Assembly: GCA_002294665.1 (NCBI GenBank)
Contig: DBFQ01000073.1
Span: forward strand, 32,987 to 48,139
DNA from: Candidatus Aminicenantes bacterium UBA876
GTDB taxonomy: Bacteria; Acidobacteriota; Aminicenantia; UBA2199
DNA length: 15,153 bases
Reading direction: 5' to 3'
Of this stretch, positions 1-7,860 are shown one piece after another (position 1 is the first letter of the stretch; every line of letters starts with the position of its first letter). The notes under the pieces were generated by a model. That model saw nothing but the letters and a program-made list of their open reading frames with translations, had not been told where the DNA came from and searched no databases. The position numbers and the translations under genes are program-made.

Positions 1-33
1 GTAGAACGCAGGAGGCAGAAAACAACGCAACCA

Positions 34-61
34 TTGGGGCCGGGGGGTATAAACGTATAAA
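34..61 (+). promoter_or_regulatory. weak candidate promoter in the leader
   Basis: TTGGGG at 34-39 and TATAAA at 56-61 are separated by 16 bp; a second TATAAA lies at 48-53. If used, it would give the HU-family gene an mRNA leader of about 220 nt containing the inverted repeat and the CAACT repeats. The -35 match is poor (3 of 6), so this is only a possibility. Confidence 0.2.
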
Positions 62-71
62 TAAAGTGAAA

Positions 72-97
72 AGTTGCATTAGTCAACCATTGCAACT
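72..97. repeat. 7-bp inverted repeat (small hairpin)
   Basis: AGTTGCA (72-78) and TGCAACT (91-97) are perfect inverted copies around a 12-nt loop. On the - strand the stem is followed by TTTT, and on the + strand by a pyrimidine-rich tract. It could be a weak terminator in either direction or a leader hairpin. No minus-strand gene is visible to be terminated, so its role is open. Confidence 0.4.
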
Positions 98-105
98 CTC
101 TAAAT

Positions 106-198
106 TTCTTTCCTCTTCAACTTTTCAACTCTTCAACTCTCCAACTTTCTTAACTTCTTTCCTCTTCAACCCTTCAACTTTTCAACTCTTCAACTTTT
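106..198. repeat. pyrimidine-rich CAACT-type tandem repeat block
   Basis: The block is built from an approximately 8-nt unit, YTTCAACT, repeated imperfectly about nine times. It also shows a higher-order duplication: a 16-nt segment at 106-121 recurs exactly at 155-170 (period 49), and a 21-nt segment at 118-138 recurs exactly at 175-195. The + strand has no G at all between 93 and 198, in sharp contrast to the GC-rich genes that follow. C-rich, G-free RNA of this length is what Rho prefers to load on, so a rut-like role for transcripts entering from the left is plausible. A polymorphic microsatellite with no function is the alternative. Confidence 0.75.
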
Positions 199-246
199 GA
201 TCCCCCCCTGTCTGGAACGACGAAATTCACTGAAATGCCGTTATTG

Positions 247-273
247 TTGACAATATTTTTTCGCTGTGTTAAT
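247..273 (+). promoter_or_regulatory. candidate promoter of the HU-family gene
   Basis: A perfect -35 TTGACA lies at 247-252. The best -10 is GTTAAT at 268-273, preceded by TGT at 265-267 (an extended -10), with a short 15-bp spacer. The -10 ends only 18 nt before the ATG at 292, so the mRNA would start around 280, just before the AGGAG ribosome site at 282-286. Confidence 0.4.
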
Positions 274-291
274 TGGAGGCCAGGAGCGCGC

Positions 292-570
292 ATGAACAAG
301 CGAGAGATTTCCGAACTCATGGCCCGCCGGTTGGATATCAAGAAATTTGAGTCGTACCAGTTCATTGATTTCATGATTCAAGTCATGGTCGAACAACTCC
401 AGAATGAGCGCAAGGTATTGCTCTCCAATTTCGGAACATTCAAGATTATCCGTCGCGACAACAAGCGGGTGATCAACCCCAATACCCAGAACCCCATGAT
501 CATTCCCTCAAAGAAAATCGTTAAATTCATTCCGTCAAAGAACCTGAAGCAATTGATCGCGGAAGAGTAA
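292..570 (+). CDS. HU/IHF-family DNA-binding protein
   Basis: A 92-residue nucleoid protein of the HU/IHF family, which binds and bends DNA as a dimer. Seen: an N-terminal helical dimerisation half (residues 3-40), the family GTF turn (G48-F50) in LSNFGTFKI, and a beta-arm carrying an NP pair (N62-P63). The proline is the residue that intercalates into DNA in this family. The usual RNPxTG arm motif is altered to NPNTQN, so the glycine is lost. ATG 292 is preferred over an in-frame ATG at 235 because AGGAG (282-286) sits 5 nt upstream and the extra 19 residues match nothing in the family. The stop abuts the ATG of the next gene, which suggests cotranscription. HU versus IHF-like subtype cannot be decided from one subunit. 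Confidence 0.9.
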   Translation: MNKREISELMARRLDIKKFESYQFIDFMIQVMVEQLQNERKVLLSNFGTFKIIRRDNKRVINPNTQNPMIIPSKKIVKFIPSKNLKQLIAEE

Positions 571-1461
571 ATGAGACCATCAGCCCCGTCGCCGTTGAAA
601 CGGGTCCTCTGGGCCACCGATTTCTCCCGGGAGAGCAACGCCTGCCTTCCGTGGGTCAGATGGATCCAGCAGCAGATTCAACCGGATATCCATGCGCTTT
701 ATGTGCTGCCGCGATTTTCGGACTGGGTATACGATGCGGCTTTCTTTTCTCTGGAAGACCTGCGTTTGGAAATCGAGTCAACCCGGGAAAAATCGATCTC
801 CCGTTTGACCCGGATCACCCGTCGCCGGGGAATCGATTGTGTCGTGGCGGTTCGGGAGGGAGTTGCCAGTGAAGAGATCTCCGGTTATGCCCGCGAACAC
901 GACATTGAGATGATCTTTGCCGGGCGTCGCGGTCTTTCTGAAATCGAGCAGATCCTGGTGGGTTCCACCACGTCCCGCCTGGTTCAGCATTCTCCCATAC
1001 CCGTTTTCGTGGTTCCCAAAGAAAAGCGCGGGGTCTCTATCCGCCGTGTCCTGGCTCCGGTCGACCTCAATGAGTTGTCGATGCTGGAGCTGCGCTTCGC
1101 CATTTCCCTCTGCCGTCAATTCGGGGCGGAATTAACGGTCCTGCATGTGGCGGAGTTTTTCAATTACAAGGTGCCGGCGCTGAAGCATCACCGCCTGATT
1201 GAACGCATCAACCAGCGGATCGCGAATAGCGCCGCGGATCTGGGCTGCAATGTGGAAAACATCATCCATGAGACCGGAGAGCCGGCGCATAAGATCATCG
1301 AAGTGTCCGCCAGACAGGGCATCGATGTGATCGTCATGGCTACCAGCCAACGCAGGGGACTGGATAAGATCCTGATGGGAAGTGTCACCCAGAAAGTATT
1401 GCTGGCCACTTCGATTCCCCTGGTCGTGCTTCCGCCGAACGGTGATTCCGCAGCAGAATGA
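571..1461 (+). CDS. two-domain universal stress protein (UspA family)
   Basis: A 296-residue cytoplasmic protein made of two tandem Usp domains (about 9-149 and 157-288). Each opens with the family strand and acidic residue (RVLWATDFS; RVLAPVDLN) and closes with a VVP/VLP strand. Domain 1 has a complete ATP-binding signature G-x2-G-x9-G-S (G118, G121, G131, S132). Domain 2 keeps GS at 270-271 but lacks the first glycine pair in register, so it probably binds nucleotide differently or only supports the fold. Such tandem Usp proteins are associated with stress and growth-arrest responses; the specific role is unknown. ATG 571 directly follows the HU stop codon, with GGAAGAG (561-567) as a modest ribosome site. 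The 3' end lies against or overlaps dprA. Confidence 0.9.
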   Translation: MRPSAPSPLKRVLWATDFSRESNACLPWVRWIQQQIQPDIHALYVLPRFSDWVYDAAFFSLEDLRLEIESTREKSISRLTRITRRRGIDCVVAVREGVASEEISGYAREHDIEMIFAGRRGLSEIEQILVGSTTSRLVQHSPIPVFVVPKEKRGVSIRRVLAPVDLNELSMLELRFAISLCRQFGAELTVLHVAEFFNYKVPALKHHRLIERINQRIANSAADLGCNVENIIHETGEPAHKIIEVSARQGIDVIVMATSQRRGLDKILMGSVTQKVLLATSIPLVVLPPNGDSAAE

Positions 1462-2527
1462 CCCCCGGCTGCAAGCAGTCGCGGCCCATCTGTTCACCTG
1501 GAGTTTTCCCGCGGCCCGCCGACGCATGCAACGGCGCAATTTCCAGCCGCGTGATCTTTTGGGTTTGGAACGATCCGTTCTGGTTTCCCTGGGGTTTTCC
1601 TCTGCCGCACTGAAAGATTTTCCCGAAAAATACCTGATCGCGGCGCAGTGCGAAATCGAACGCTGCCGGCAAACCGGCATTCGAGTGATATCCCGGGATG
1701 ACCCGTCCTACCCACCGCTGCTGCAAGAGATTTTCGACCCGCCCGGTATCTTGTATACAAAGGGAGATCCGACTTTTTTACAAGGTATGCTGTTGGGCGT
1801 TGTGGGTTCACGCCGGGCGGACGAATACGGCAGACGCGCGGTCAATCGCCTGATTCCCCCGGTATGCCGTGCCGGAATCACCGTGGTTTCGGGCATGGCT
1901 TACGGCATCGACTCCCTGGCGCACCGTGCCGCCCTGGACAGTGGCATGCCTACCGTCGGCGTAAACGCCTGCGGTATGGATCAGCTTTATCCTGCGGGCA
2001 ATCGCCGCCTGCTGCACCGGATTCAGGAACAGGGATGCATCGTCAGTGAAGCCCCTCTGGGCACGCATCCGCTTCCCTTCTTATTCCCGGTGCGCAACCG
2101 CATTATCTCCGGCTTGTGTCGGGCGGTGGTGGTGGTTCAGGGAACCGTTCGCAGCGGATCTCTGATTACCGCACGCCTGGCGCTCGATCAGGACCGTGAA
2201 TTGATGTCCGTGCCCGGACCGCTTGATTCGCCGCTCAGTTCAGGCCCCCATCACCTGATTCAGCAGGGGGCAAAACTGGTTCAACAGCCCGATGACATCC
2301 TGGAAGAGTTCGGCTTGAAATCCGTTTCCGTTGAGTATGCGCTGGAGTCATTGTCCAGCCGCCAACGCCGGGTACTTGACTTGATGAGTACAGATGCGGT
2401 AAAACGGATAGACGATTTCGTGGAAACATTGAACCTTCCCGTTCCGGTGGTGGTTTCCCTGCTGCTTGAATTGACAATCAAGGGATTGATCCGCGAAGAA
2501 GGAGACGGATACCGCAAACTGGCATGA
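1442..2527 (+). CDS. dprA: DNA-processing protein DprA/Smf (start uncertain)
   Basis: DprA binds incoming single-stranded DNA and loads RecA during natural transformation; homologues also occur in non-competent bacteria. Counting from GTG 1442 (361 aa), there is an N-terminal helical region. A Rossmann-like DprA core runs from about 118 to 290, with GSRR (122-125), SGMAYGID (150-157), the RNR stretch at 218-220 and SGSLITA (238-244). A C-terminal winged helix occupies about 305-361. The core is complete and convincing. The start is not: in-frame choices are GTG 1382, GTG 1442 (neither with a ribosome site) and ATG 1526, which would cut into the N-terminal domain. An ATG at 1458 overlaps the usp stop codon but is out of frame by one base. 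The last 4 nt overlap topA as ATGA. Confidence 0.9.
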   Translation: MIPQQNDPRLQAVAAHLFTWSFPAARRRMQRRNFQPRDLLGLERSVLVSLGFSSAALKDFPEKYLIAAQCEIERCRQTGIRVISRDDPSYPPLLQEIFDPPGILYTKGDPTFLQGMLLGVVGSRRADEYGRRAVNRLIPPVCRAGITVVSGMAYGIDSLAHRAALDSGMPTVGVNACGMDQLYPAGNRRLLHRIQEQGCIVSEAPLGTHPLPFLFPVRNRIISGLCRAVVVVQGTVRSGSLITARLALDQDRELMSVPGPLDSPLSSGPHHLIQQGAKLVQQPDDILEEFGLKSVSVEYALESLSSRQRRVLDLMSTDAVKRIDDFVETLNLPVPVVVSLLLELTIKGLIREEGDGYRKLA

Positions 2528-4653
2528 GCAAGAAAACTTTGGTTATTGTAGAATCACCCGCCAAGTCATCAACGATTTCCCGCTATCTGGGCAAGGATTA
2601 TGTGGTCAGTTCATCCATGGGCCACATCCGTGACCTGAACCCCCATATTCTCAGCATCGACGTGAAGAACCATTTCAAACCTCATTACGAGGAGTTGAGC
2701 GATAAAAAGCATGTGATCCGGGAACTGAAGGCATTGGCCAAGCGCAGTGAGCGTGTCCTCCTGGCGCCGGACCCCGACCGTGAGGGTGAGGCCATCGCTT
2801 TCCATCTGAAAGAGATTCTCAAACCGGTCAATGAACGTATATCCCGGATCCTTTTTCACGAAATCACCCGCCAGGCCGTCGTGGAAGCCATTCAGCATCC
2901 GGTGGATATCGACCAGGACAAGGTGAATTCGCAGCAATTGCGGCGCTTGCTGGATCGATTGGCCGGCTACAAGATCAGTCCCGTATTGCAACGCAAAATC
3001 GGCGGGCCCCTTTCCGCCGGCAGGGTGCAGTCAATCGCCTTGAAATTGATAGTCGAGCGCGAGAAAGAGATCCAGGCGTTCAAGGCGGAAGAGTACTGGA
3101 CCGTGACAGCCGAATTGGAGGGCAGCGCCCCGCCGCCTTTTCAGGCGCGGCTGGAGAAGCATCGCGGCAAGAAACTCACCATCGCGGATGAGACCACCGC
3201 GCTGTCGATACTGGATCAATTGTCCGCCAGTCCGTATGTTCTCGACAGCGTGCGCAAGCGCGTGCGTCGTCCGAAGCCCCTGCCGCCCCTGATCACATCG
3301 ACCCTGCAACAGGAAGCGTTCAAGAAGCACCGTTTCCCCGTGAGCAAAACCATGCGTGTCGCCCAATCGTTGTATGAAGGGATCAACATCCAGGGCGGTG
3401 AGCAGACGGGACTGATCACATACATGCGCACGGATTCGTTTCGCATCGCCGCTTCTGCCGGGGAAGCGGCGGCGGATTTTATCCGCTCAACCTGGGGCGA
3501 AGAGTATCTTCCGGAAAAACCGAATGTGTTCGGGCGCAAAGGCAAGATCCAGGACGCGCACGAAGCCATCCGTCCCACTCTGCCGCTGTACTCTCCCGAC
3601 CAGGTCAAAGCGTTCCTGAGCCCCGACCAGTTCAAGATCTACAGCTTGATCTGGGATCGCTTCATGGCTTCACAGATGAAAGCCGCCCGGATTGAAGTGA
3701 CGACTTTCGACATTGTGAATGGAGAGTTCCTGCTGACGGTCAAGGGTGAGGTGATTCGCTTCGATGGCCACCTCAAGTGCTGGAATACAGACGGGGGTAC
3801 GCCGTTATTGCCGCCTTTGCGGGAAAAGGAAACGCTCGCGGTTCTTGGCGTGACGCCGAAACAGAATTTTACCAAGCCGCCGGCAAGGTATACCGAGGCC
3901 AGCCTGGTGAAGATGCTGGAAGAGAAGGGAATCGGCCGACCGTCCACCTATGCCAAGATCATTGCCACACTGGGCAAGCGCGATTACATTTCCCGGGAAG
4001 ACAGGCGCTTTGTGCCCACTCAGTTGGGCATCAAGGTGACCGAATACCTGGATGAGCATTTTTCCGACATGATGCAATACACATTTACCGCGGATCTGGA
4101 AAAACAGCTGGATCAGGTTTCGGAAGGCAAATTGGATTGGGTCCGGGGGATCGAACGTTTTCATCAACGCCTCGAGGAGAACCTGGAGCAGGTCCGCGGT
4201 GCGGAAAAGGTCGACCTGAAAGTCGGGCGTGCCTGCCCGGTCTGCGGCAAAGACCTGGTAAAAAAGTATTCCCACAAAACCAACGGCTGGTTTATCGGCT
4301 GCAGCGGATATCCGCAGTGCACACATACGGAACGCCTGGACGGCGATTCACCCCGGCCGAAAGATGAGCCCCTGGAACGTTTGTGTCCGGAATGCGGGAA
4401 GCCGCTGGTGCGACGGTATTCGCCGAAGACCCGCCAGCATTTCATCGGTTGCACCGGTTATCCGCAATGCCGTTATATCGAGACCGAAGAAACCGAACTG
4501 GGCAAGTGCCCGGTGTGTGGCAAGCCGTTGCGCAAACGCTACTCGCGGAAAACCCGGCGGTATTTTGTGGGTTGTTCCGCGTATCCGGAATGCACGTATA
4601 TTGAAAAATCGCCCCCCGCGCCCAAGTCCGAAACCAACGAGGAGCCCGATTGA
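2524..4653 (+). CDS. topA: DNA topoisomerase I (type IA) with three zinc ribbons
   Basis: Relaxes negatively supercoiled DNA by transient single-strand breakage. The protein has 709 residues. Toprim domain: VIVES with E10, and DPDREGEA at 83-90 supplying metal-binding acids. SAGRVQS lies at 164-170. The catalytic tyrosine is Y300 in LITYMRTDS, followed by QDAHEAIRPT (343-352) and GRPSTYA (471-477). The C-terminus holds three C4 zinc ribbons with cysteines 571/574/593/599, 621/624/643/649 and 662/665/684/690. They are so alike (CPxCGK...YS.KT...F.GC..YP.C) that they look like recent tandem duplicates. ATG 2524 overlaps the dprA stop by 4 nt and has no close ribosome site, so translation is probably coupled. 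Confidence 0.97.
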   Translation: MSKKTLVIVESPAKSSTISRYLGKDYVVSSSMGHIRDLNPHILSIDVKNHFKPHYEELSDKKHVIRELKALAKRSERVLLAPDPDREGEAIAFHLKEILKPVNERISRILFHEITRQAVVEAIQHPVDIDQDKVNSQQLRRLLDRLAGYKISPVLQRKIGGPLSAGRVQSIALKLIVEREKEIQAFKAEEYWTVTAELEGSAPPPFQARLEKHRGKKLTIADETTALSILDQLSASPYVLDSVRKRVRRPKPLPPLITSTLQQEAFKKHRFPVSKTMRVAQSLYEGINIQGGEQTGLITYMRTDSFRIAASAGEAAADFIRSTWGEEYLPEKPNVFGRKGKIQDAHEAIRPTLPLYSPDQVKAFLSPDQFKIYSLIWDRFMASQMKAARIEVTTFDIVNGEFLLTVKGEVIRFDGHLKCWNTDGGTPLLPPLREKETLAVLGVTPKQNFTKPPARYTEASLVKMLEEKGIGRPSTYAKIIATLGKRDYISREDRRFVPTQLGIKVTEYLDEHFSDMMQYTFTADLEKQLDQVSEGKLDWVRGIERFHQRLEENLEQVRGAEKVDLKVGRACPVCGKDLVKKYSHKTNGWFIGCSGYPQCTHTERLDGDSPRPKDEPLERLCPECGKPLVRRYSPKTRQHFIGCTGYPQCRYIETEETELGKCPVCGKPLRKRYSRKTRRYFVGCSAYPECTYIEKSPPAPKSETNEEPD
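4639..4644 (+). promoter_or_regulatory. ribosome binding site deciding the trmFO TTG start
   Basis: GAGGAG lies 5 nt upstream of TTG 4650, inside the end of topA. This strong site supports the non-ATG start and the TTGA overlap with the topA stop. Confidence 0.75.
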
Positions 4654-5978
4654 GGCCAACGGTCCATGTGATCGGCGCCGGACTTGCCGGCAGTGAAGCC
4701 GCGCTGCAGCTGGCCGAACGCGGCATCTCCGTGCGACTGCATGAGATGCGGCCTCAAACCGGTACGGATGTACATCAGACTCCATTCGCCGGCGAAATGG
4801 TGTGTTCCAATTCGCTGGGATCCACCGAGATCCGTTCGGCTTCGGGACTGTTGAAAGCGGAACTGGAATTGTTGGGCAGCCGCTATCTCCAGATCGCGGC
4901 GCCATTCCGGGTTCCGGCCGGAAGCAGTTTTTCTGTGGATCGGCATCTTCTGGCCGCGGCAATCGAGCACGCCCTGGTGGATCACCCCCGAATCGAGTGG
5001 GTCCGGGAGGAGATGCGACTGCTGCCTCCTGACGACGCCCCGACGATTGTGGCGACCGGACCATTGACCAGCCCCGCCTTCGCCCGCGAACTATCCCGTT
5101 TTACCCAGCGCCGCCACCTGTTTTTCTATGATGCCACCAGCCCCATCATCCGTGCGGACAGCATCGATTTTTCCAGGGTATTTCGCGCGACTCGCTATGA
5201 TAAGGGAGAAGCGGATTTTATTAACATCGCCCTGGATAAAGACGCCTACAACGCCTTCGTCACCGCCCTGGTGGAGGCGGATACCGTCGATATCCCCGAT
5301 TTCGAAAAGGGGGTCTTTTTTGAAGCCTGTCTGCCGGTTGAAGAGATCGCCCGTCGCGGCCCCATGTCCCTGGCATTCGGCCCGATGAAGCCCGTGGGTC
5401 TGACTGACCCGCACGGCAGCTCTGCGCCTTTTGCCGTGATTCAACTGCGCCAGGATGATCTCCATGAATCTTTGTACCAGATGGTGGGTTTCCAGACGAG
5501 ATTGAAATGGGGAGAGCAGAAACGGATCTTCCGCACCCTGCCCGGCCTGGGGAATGCTGAGTTTGAACGCTTCGGTCGCATGCACCGCAACACCTATATC
5601 AACGCGCCGCTGATCATCGATGCAACCGGGCGCGCCCGCGCCCGCTCCTCGTTGTTTTTCGCCGGCCAGCTCAGCGGTGTGGAGGGATATGTCGAATCGA
5701 TCTGTTCGGGCCTTCTGGCCGCGCGGCAAATGGCGCGCTATTTGACGGGAAAGCCACCCTTGCCTTTGCCCACAAAGACCGCCTGCGGCGCGTTGTTGCA
5801 TTCCATTGCCAACGCAGCCTGGAAGAACTTCCGTCCCACCAAGTTTTCCTTCGGACTGCTGGAGACTGAAGCGGTGTCCGCAAAGCAGCGCAACGTTTCG
5901 AAGCGGGAACGCAAAGAGCTGCAGGCCCAAGAGGCCCTGGAGATTCTGCAGAAATGGATCCATCGGGAAAGTTTCTGA
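4650..5978 (+). CDS. trmFO: methylenetetrahydrofolate-tRNA-(uracil-5-)-methyltransferase TrmFO
   Basis: A flavoprotein that makes 5-methyluridine at position 54 of the tRNA T-loop using methylenetetrahydrofolate as carbon donor. The protein has 442 residues, the usual length. Seen: an N-terminal FAD-binding GxGxxGxE motif (GAGLAGSEA, 9-17), a conserved C52 in [10 protein letters not shown], a second conserved C227 in [11 protein letters not shown], and GPMKPVGL (244-251), all typical of TrmFO. A C-terminal second half of the flavin fold holds [14 protein letters not shown]. It starts at TTG, overlapping the topA stop as TTGA, with a good ribosome site. Its 3' end overlaps xerC by 25 nt. TrmFO in place of the SAM-dependent TrmA argues against a gammaproteobacterial host. 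Confidence 0.97.
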   Translation: MRPTVHVIGAGLAGSEAALQLAERGISVRLHEMRPQTGTDVHQTPFAGEMVCSNSLGSTEIRSASGLLKAELELLGSRYLQIAAPFRVPAGSSFSVDRHLLAAAIEHALVDHPRIEWVREEMRLLPPDDAPTIVATGPLTSPAFARELSRFTQRRHLFFYDATSPIIRADSIDFSRVFRATRYDKGEADFINIALDKDAYNAFVTALVEADTVDIPDFEKGVFFEACLPVEEIARRGPMSLAFGPMKPVGLTDPHGSSAPFAVIQLRQDDLHESLYQMVGFQTRLKWGEQKRIFRTLPGLGNAEFERFGRMHRNTYINAPLIIDATGRARARSSLFFAGQLSGVEGYVESICSGLLAARQMARYLTGKPPLPLPTKTACGALLHSIANAAWKNFRPTKFSFGLLETEAVSAKQRNVSKRERKELQAQEALEILQKWIHRESF

Positions 5979-6838
5979 GCGACTATCTGGAATACCTGCG
6001 GGATATCCGCAATGTGTCGCAACACACTGTGCGCGCGTACGGGCAGGATATCCGCCAATTCCTTTCTTTTCTGAAAGAAAATCGTCTGGAAGCGGATCGC
6101 CAGTCGGCGCGTGATTTCATTACCTGGGCTTTTCTGCAGAGTGGAAACAAAACCACTGTGGCCCGCAAAATATACGCGGTCAAGTCCTTTTGCGGTTTCC
6201 AGGTCCAGCGGGGGCGCCTGGAGGCCAATCCGTTTGAGGGCATCCAATCGCCCAAGATCGACCGCAAAATTCCCCAGATACTGACTGAGGCGGAGATGTT
6301 GGGATTTCTGGACCACCTGCCTGAAGATACCTTTATCGACCTGCGCAACAAGACGATTTTTGAGTTTTTATATGCCACCGGGCTGCGGGTCTCGGAATTA
6401 ACCGGCCTGATTCATGACAACATCCATATGCATGAAGGATTGATCCGCGTTATGGGCAAGGGACGCAAGGAACGCATCGTTCCATTCAACAGTCACGCCG
6501 GACGCTTGCTGCTCCGCTATGTCGAAGCCTGCCAGGCGCGGTTTTCTCCATTGCCGGATCGGGTGTTTCTCAACGCCCGGGGCCGCGGCATTTCGGAACG
6601 ATCCATTGAGCGGATCCTGCAGGTCGTTTTTTGCCGGTTGACGCAGAGCAACCGGCGGGTTTATCCGCACCTGTTTCGACACAGTTTCGCCACCCACCTG
6701 CTGCAAAGGGGCGCCAACCTGCGCGTGATCCAGGAGCTCCTTGGTCACACGAACCTGGCCACAACCCAGAAGTATACCAGCCTGGACTACAATGACCTGT
6801 TGAAGGTATACAGGCGATATCATCCGCGATCAAAATGA
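5954..6838 (+). CDS. xerC: tyrosine recombinase XerC/XerD-type
   Basis: Site-specific recombinase expected to resolve chromosome dimers at a dif site. The protein has 294 residues, typical for Xer. It has an N-terminal SAM-like core-binding domain (about 5-90) and a C-terminal catalytic domain (about 108-290). All active-site residues are visible: R145 in [10 protein letters not shown]169 in MGKGRKE, H239 and R242 in [13 protein letters not shown]265 in LLGHTN, and nucleophile Y274 in TQKYT. It begins inside the trmFO end (25-nt overlap); GGAG at 5939-5942 is a distant ribosome site. The position after topA and trmFO is the classic xerC context, so it is called XerC rather than an integron or phage integrase. 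No dif-like site is evident here. Confidence 0.93.
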   Translation: MDPSGKFLSDYLEYLRDIRNVSQHTVRAYGQDIRQFLSFLKENRLEADRQSARDFITWAFLQSGNKTTVARKIYAVKSFCGFQVQRGRLEANPFEGIQSPKIDRKIPQILTEAEMLGFLDHLPEDTFIDLRNKTIFEFLYATGLRVSELTGLIHDNIHMHEGLIRVMGKGRKERIVPFNSHAGRLLLRYVEACQARFSPLPDRVFLNARGRGISERSIERILQVVFCRLTQSNRRVYPHLFRHSFATHLLQRGANLRVIQELLGHTNLATTQKYTSLDYNDLLKVYRRYHPRSK

Positions 6839-7803
6839 AACGCAAATGGTTCTCCTGGTGGCTGCGCCTGGCGGTCAGTTCTCTGTTGATCGGCTATTTC
6901 GTGGTTACCCTGTCGAAAAGGTATGGCGGAATCCGCGGAGCCTGGCAGCAGTTTGTTCAGGTGTTTGCCGCCGCTCAACCGATCTGGCTGCTGGCGGCTT
7001 TCGCTTTGATGATGCTGGGATACTCCCTGCTGACCCTGCGTTGGAAAGTCCTGCTCGCGGCCCAGGATCATTACCCTCCTTACAAACGGCTTTTTCGTTT
7101 TTACATCATGTCCACTTTTTTCAATAATTTCCTGCCGTCCACCATCGGTGGAGATGTTTTGCGCGTGGTTCACAGCCGCCGTGATTCCTCACGGGGAGTC
7201 ATGTCGCTGGTGGTTGTACTGATTGAACGTTTGAGTGGCTTTGTCGCCCTGATGCTGATTGCGGGGATCGGTGTCCTGGTGGACGGCCCCATGCGCACGC
7301 CCCGGAACCGGCTGATTTCGATCATCATTCTGATCCTGATGGTATCCGCTGTAATGACGGCCGTATTGTGCCATCCCCGCCCGGCATCCCGCTGGTTGCC
7401 GCGTTTGCGCAGAATCGTGCCGGAAAGATTTGGTGAGCGTATCCAGGCCGCGATTGAAAGCCTTTGGGTCTACTACCAAAGACCCGCCAGTCTGGCAACC
7501 TGCCTGGCGATCAGCCTGGTGTTTCAATTCAACATGGTGGTTTATTACTGGGTGATCGCCCGGACTTTGGATCGTGTGCCTGATTTTTTTGATTTCCTGT
7601 TGCATGTTCCCATCATGGTGTTCCTGCTGATGACGGTTCCGGCCATCAACGGGTTGGGAATTCGCACCGCCGGCTTTCGCACGCTGATGCGTTTTCCCGC
7701 TGCTTTTGCCCTGGCCGCGGAGTTTGTGGATCTGGGCTTCCGCATCCTGCTGGGGATCGTCGGCGGGCTGGTTTATGTGTTCTCGCGACGTCCGCAGAAG
7801 TAA
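6835..7803 (+). CDS. flippase-like integral membrane protein (LPG synthase TM-region/UPF0104 family)
   Basis: A 322-residue polytopic inner-membrane protein with about seven hydrophobic segments (roughly 8-26, 50-68, 122-148, 160-179, 219-240, 256-276 and 299-317). The family hallmark [16 protein letters not shown] lies at 95-110, and NGLGIRTAG near 272-280 matches the conserved C-terminal loop. Relatives include YbhN-like proteins and the flippase half of MprF; most have no proven substrate, with lipid or lipid-linked glycan translocation the usual proposal. There is no cytosolic lysyl-transferase domain, so it is not a full MprF. ATG 6835 overlaps the xerC stop as ATGA without a ribosome site, so translation is likely coupled. 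It closes the first operon; a new promoter follows. Confidence 0.88.
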   Translation: MKRKWFSWWLRLAVSSLLIGYFVVTLSKRYGGIRGAWQQFVQVFAAAQPIWLLAAFALMMLGYSLLTLRWKVLLAAQDHYPPYKRLFRFYIMSTFFNNFLPSTIGGDVLRVVHSRRDSSRGVMSLVVVLIERLSGFVALMLIAGIGVLVDGPMRTPRNRLISIIILILMVSAVMTAVLCHPRPASRWLPRLRRIVPERFGERIQAAIESLWVYYQRPASLATCLAISLVFQFNMVVYYWVIARTLDRVPDFFDFLLHVPIMVFLLMTVPAINGLGIRTAGFRTLMRFPAAFALAAEFVDLGFRILLGIVGGLVYVFSRRPQK

Positions 7804-7813
7804 ACGCGGCCGT

Positions 7814-7842
7814 TTGGCGCTTTGTTGCGCATGCATTATAAT
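7814..7842 (+). promoter_or_regulatory. sigma-70-type promoter of envC
   Basis: TTGGCG (7814-7819), a 17-bp spacer and a perfect TATAAT (7837-7842). The -10 ends 18 nt before the ATG at 7861. The predicted start near 7849 falls within the GAAGGA ribosome site (7847-7852), implying a very short leader. Confidence 0.65.
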
Positions 7843-7860
7843 CTCTGAAGGACTGCTTTC

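Noticed and set aside
100..200. CRISPR-like array in the repeat block
   Set aside because: Repeats are about 8 nt, imperfect and contiguous, with no unique spacers between them and no cas genes nearby.
3..201. Open reading frame running from the left edge through the CAACT repeats
   Set aside because: The frame is open mainly because the region has no G and so few stop codons. The encoded protein is low complexity (repeating Q-L-F-N and S-T-F) with no recognisable fold.
235..291. Upstream start for the HU-family gene at ATG 235
   Set aside because: It lies upstream of the TTGACA promoter box, lacks a ribosome site and adds residues unlike HU; ATG 292 has AGGAG at proper spacing.
174..374. 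66-codon minus-strand frame overlapping the HU-family start
   Set aside because: No ribosome site or family match, and it overlaps the promoter and the first 83 nt of a well-supported gene.
5091..5963. 290-codon minus-strand frame opposite trmFO
   Set aside because: It lies wholly antisense to a certain gene, and its composition follows from the GC-rich codons on the other strand. The same applies to long antisense frames at 4348-5064, 7189-7953, 8185-8850 and 14093-14983.
5954..6838. Tyrosine recombinase as a sign of a prophage, integron or mobile element
   Set aside because: It has typical Xer length and a standard housekeeping position after topA-trmFO, with no attachment repeats, tRNA or phage genes around it.
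6835..7803. MprF lysylphosphatidylglycerol synthase
   Set aside because: At 322 residues it has only the membrane half and lacks the aminoacyl-transferase domain.
7802..7815. Terminator hairpin AAACG-CGGC-CGTTT after the flippase-like gene
   Set aside because: The stem is only 5 bp and is followed by GGCG rather than Ts; it overlaps the envC -35 and looks incidental.
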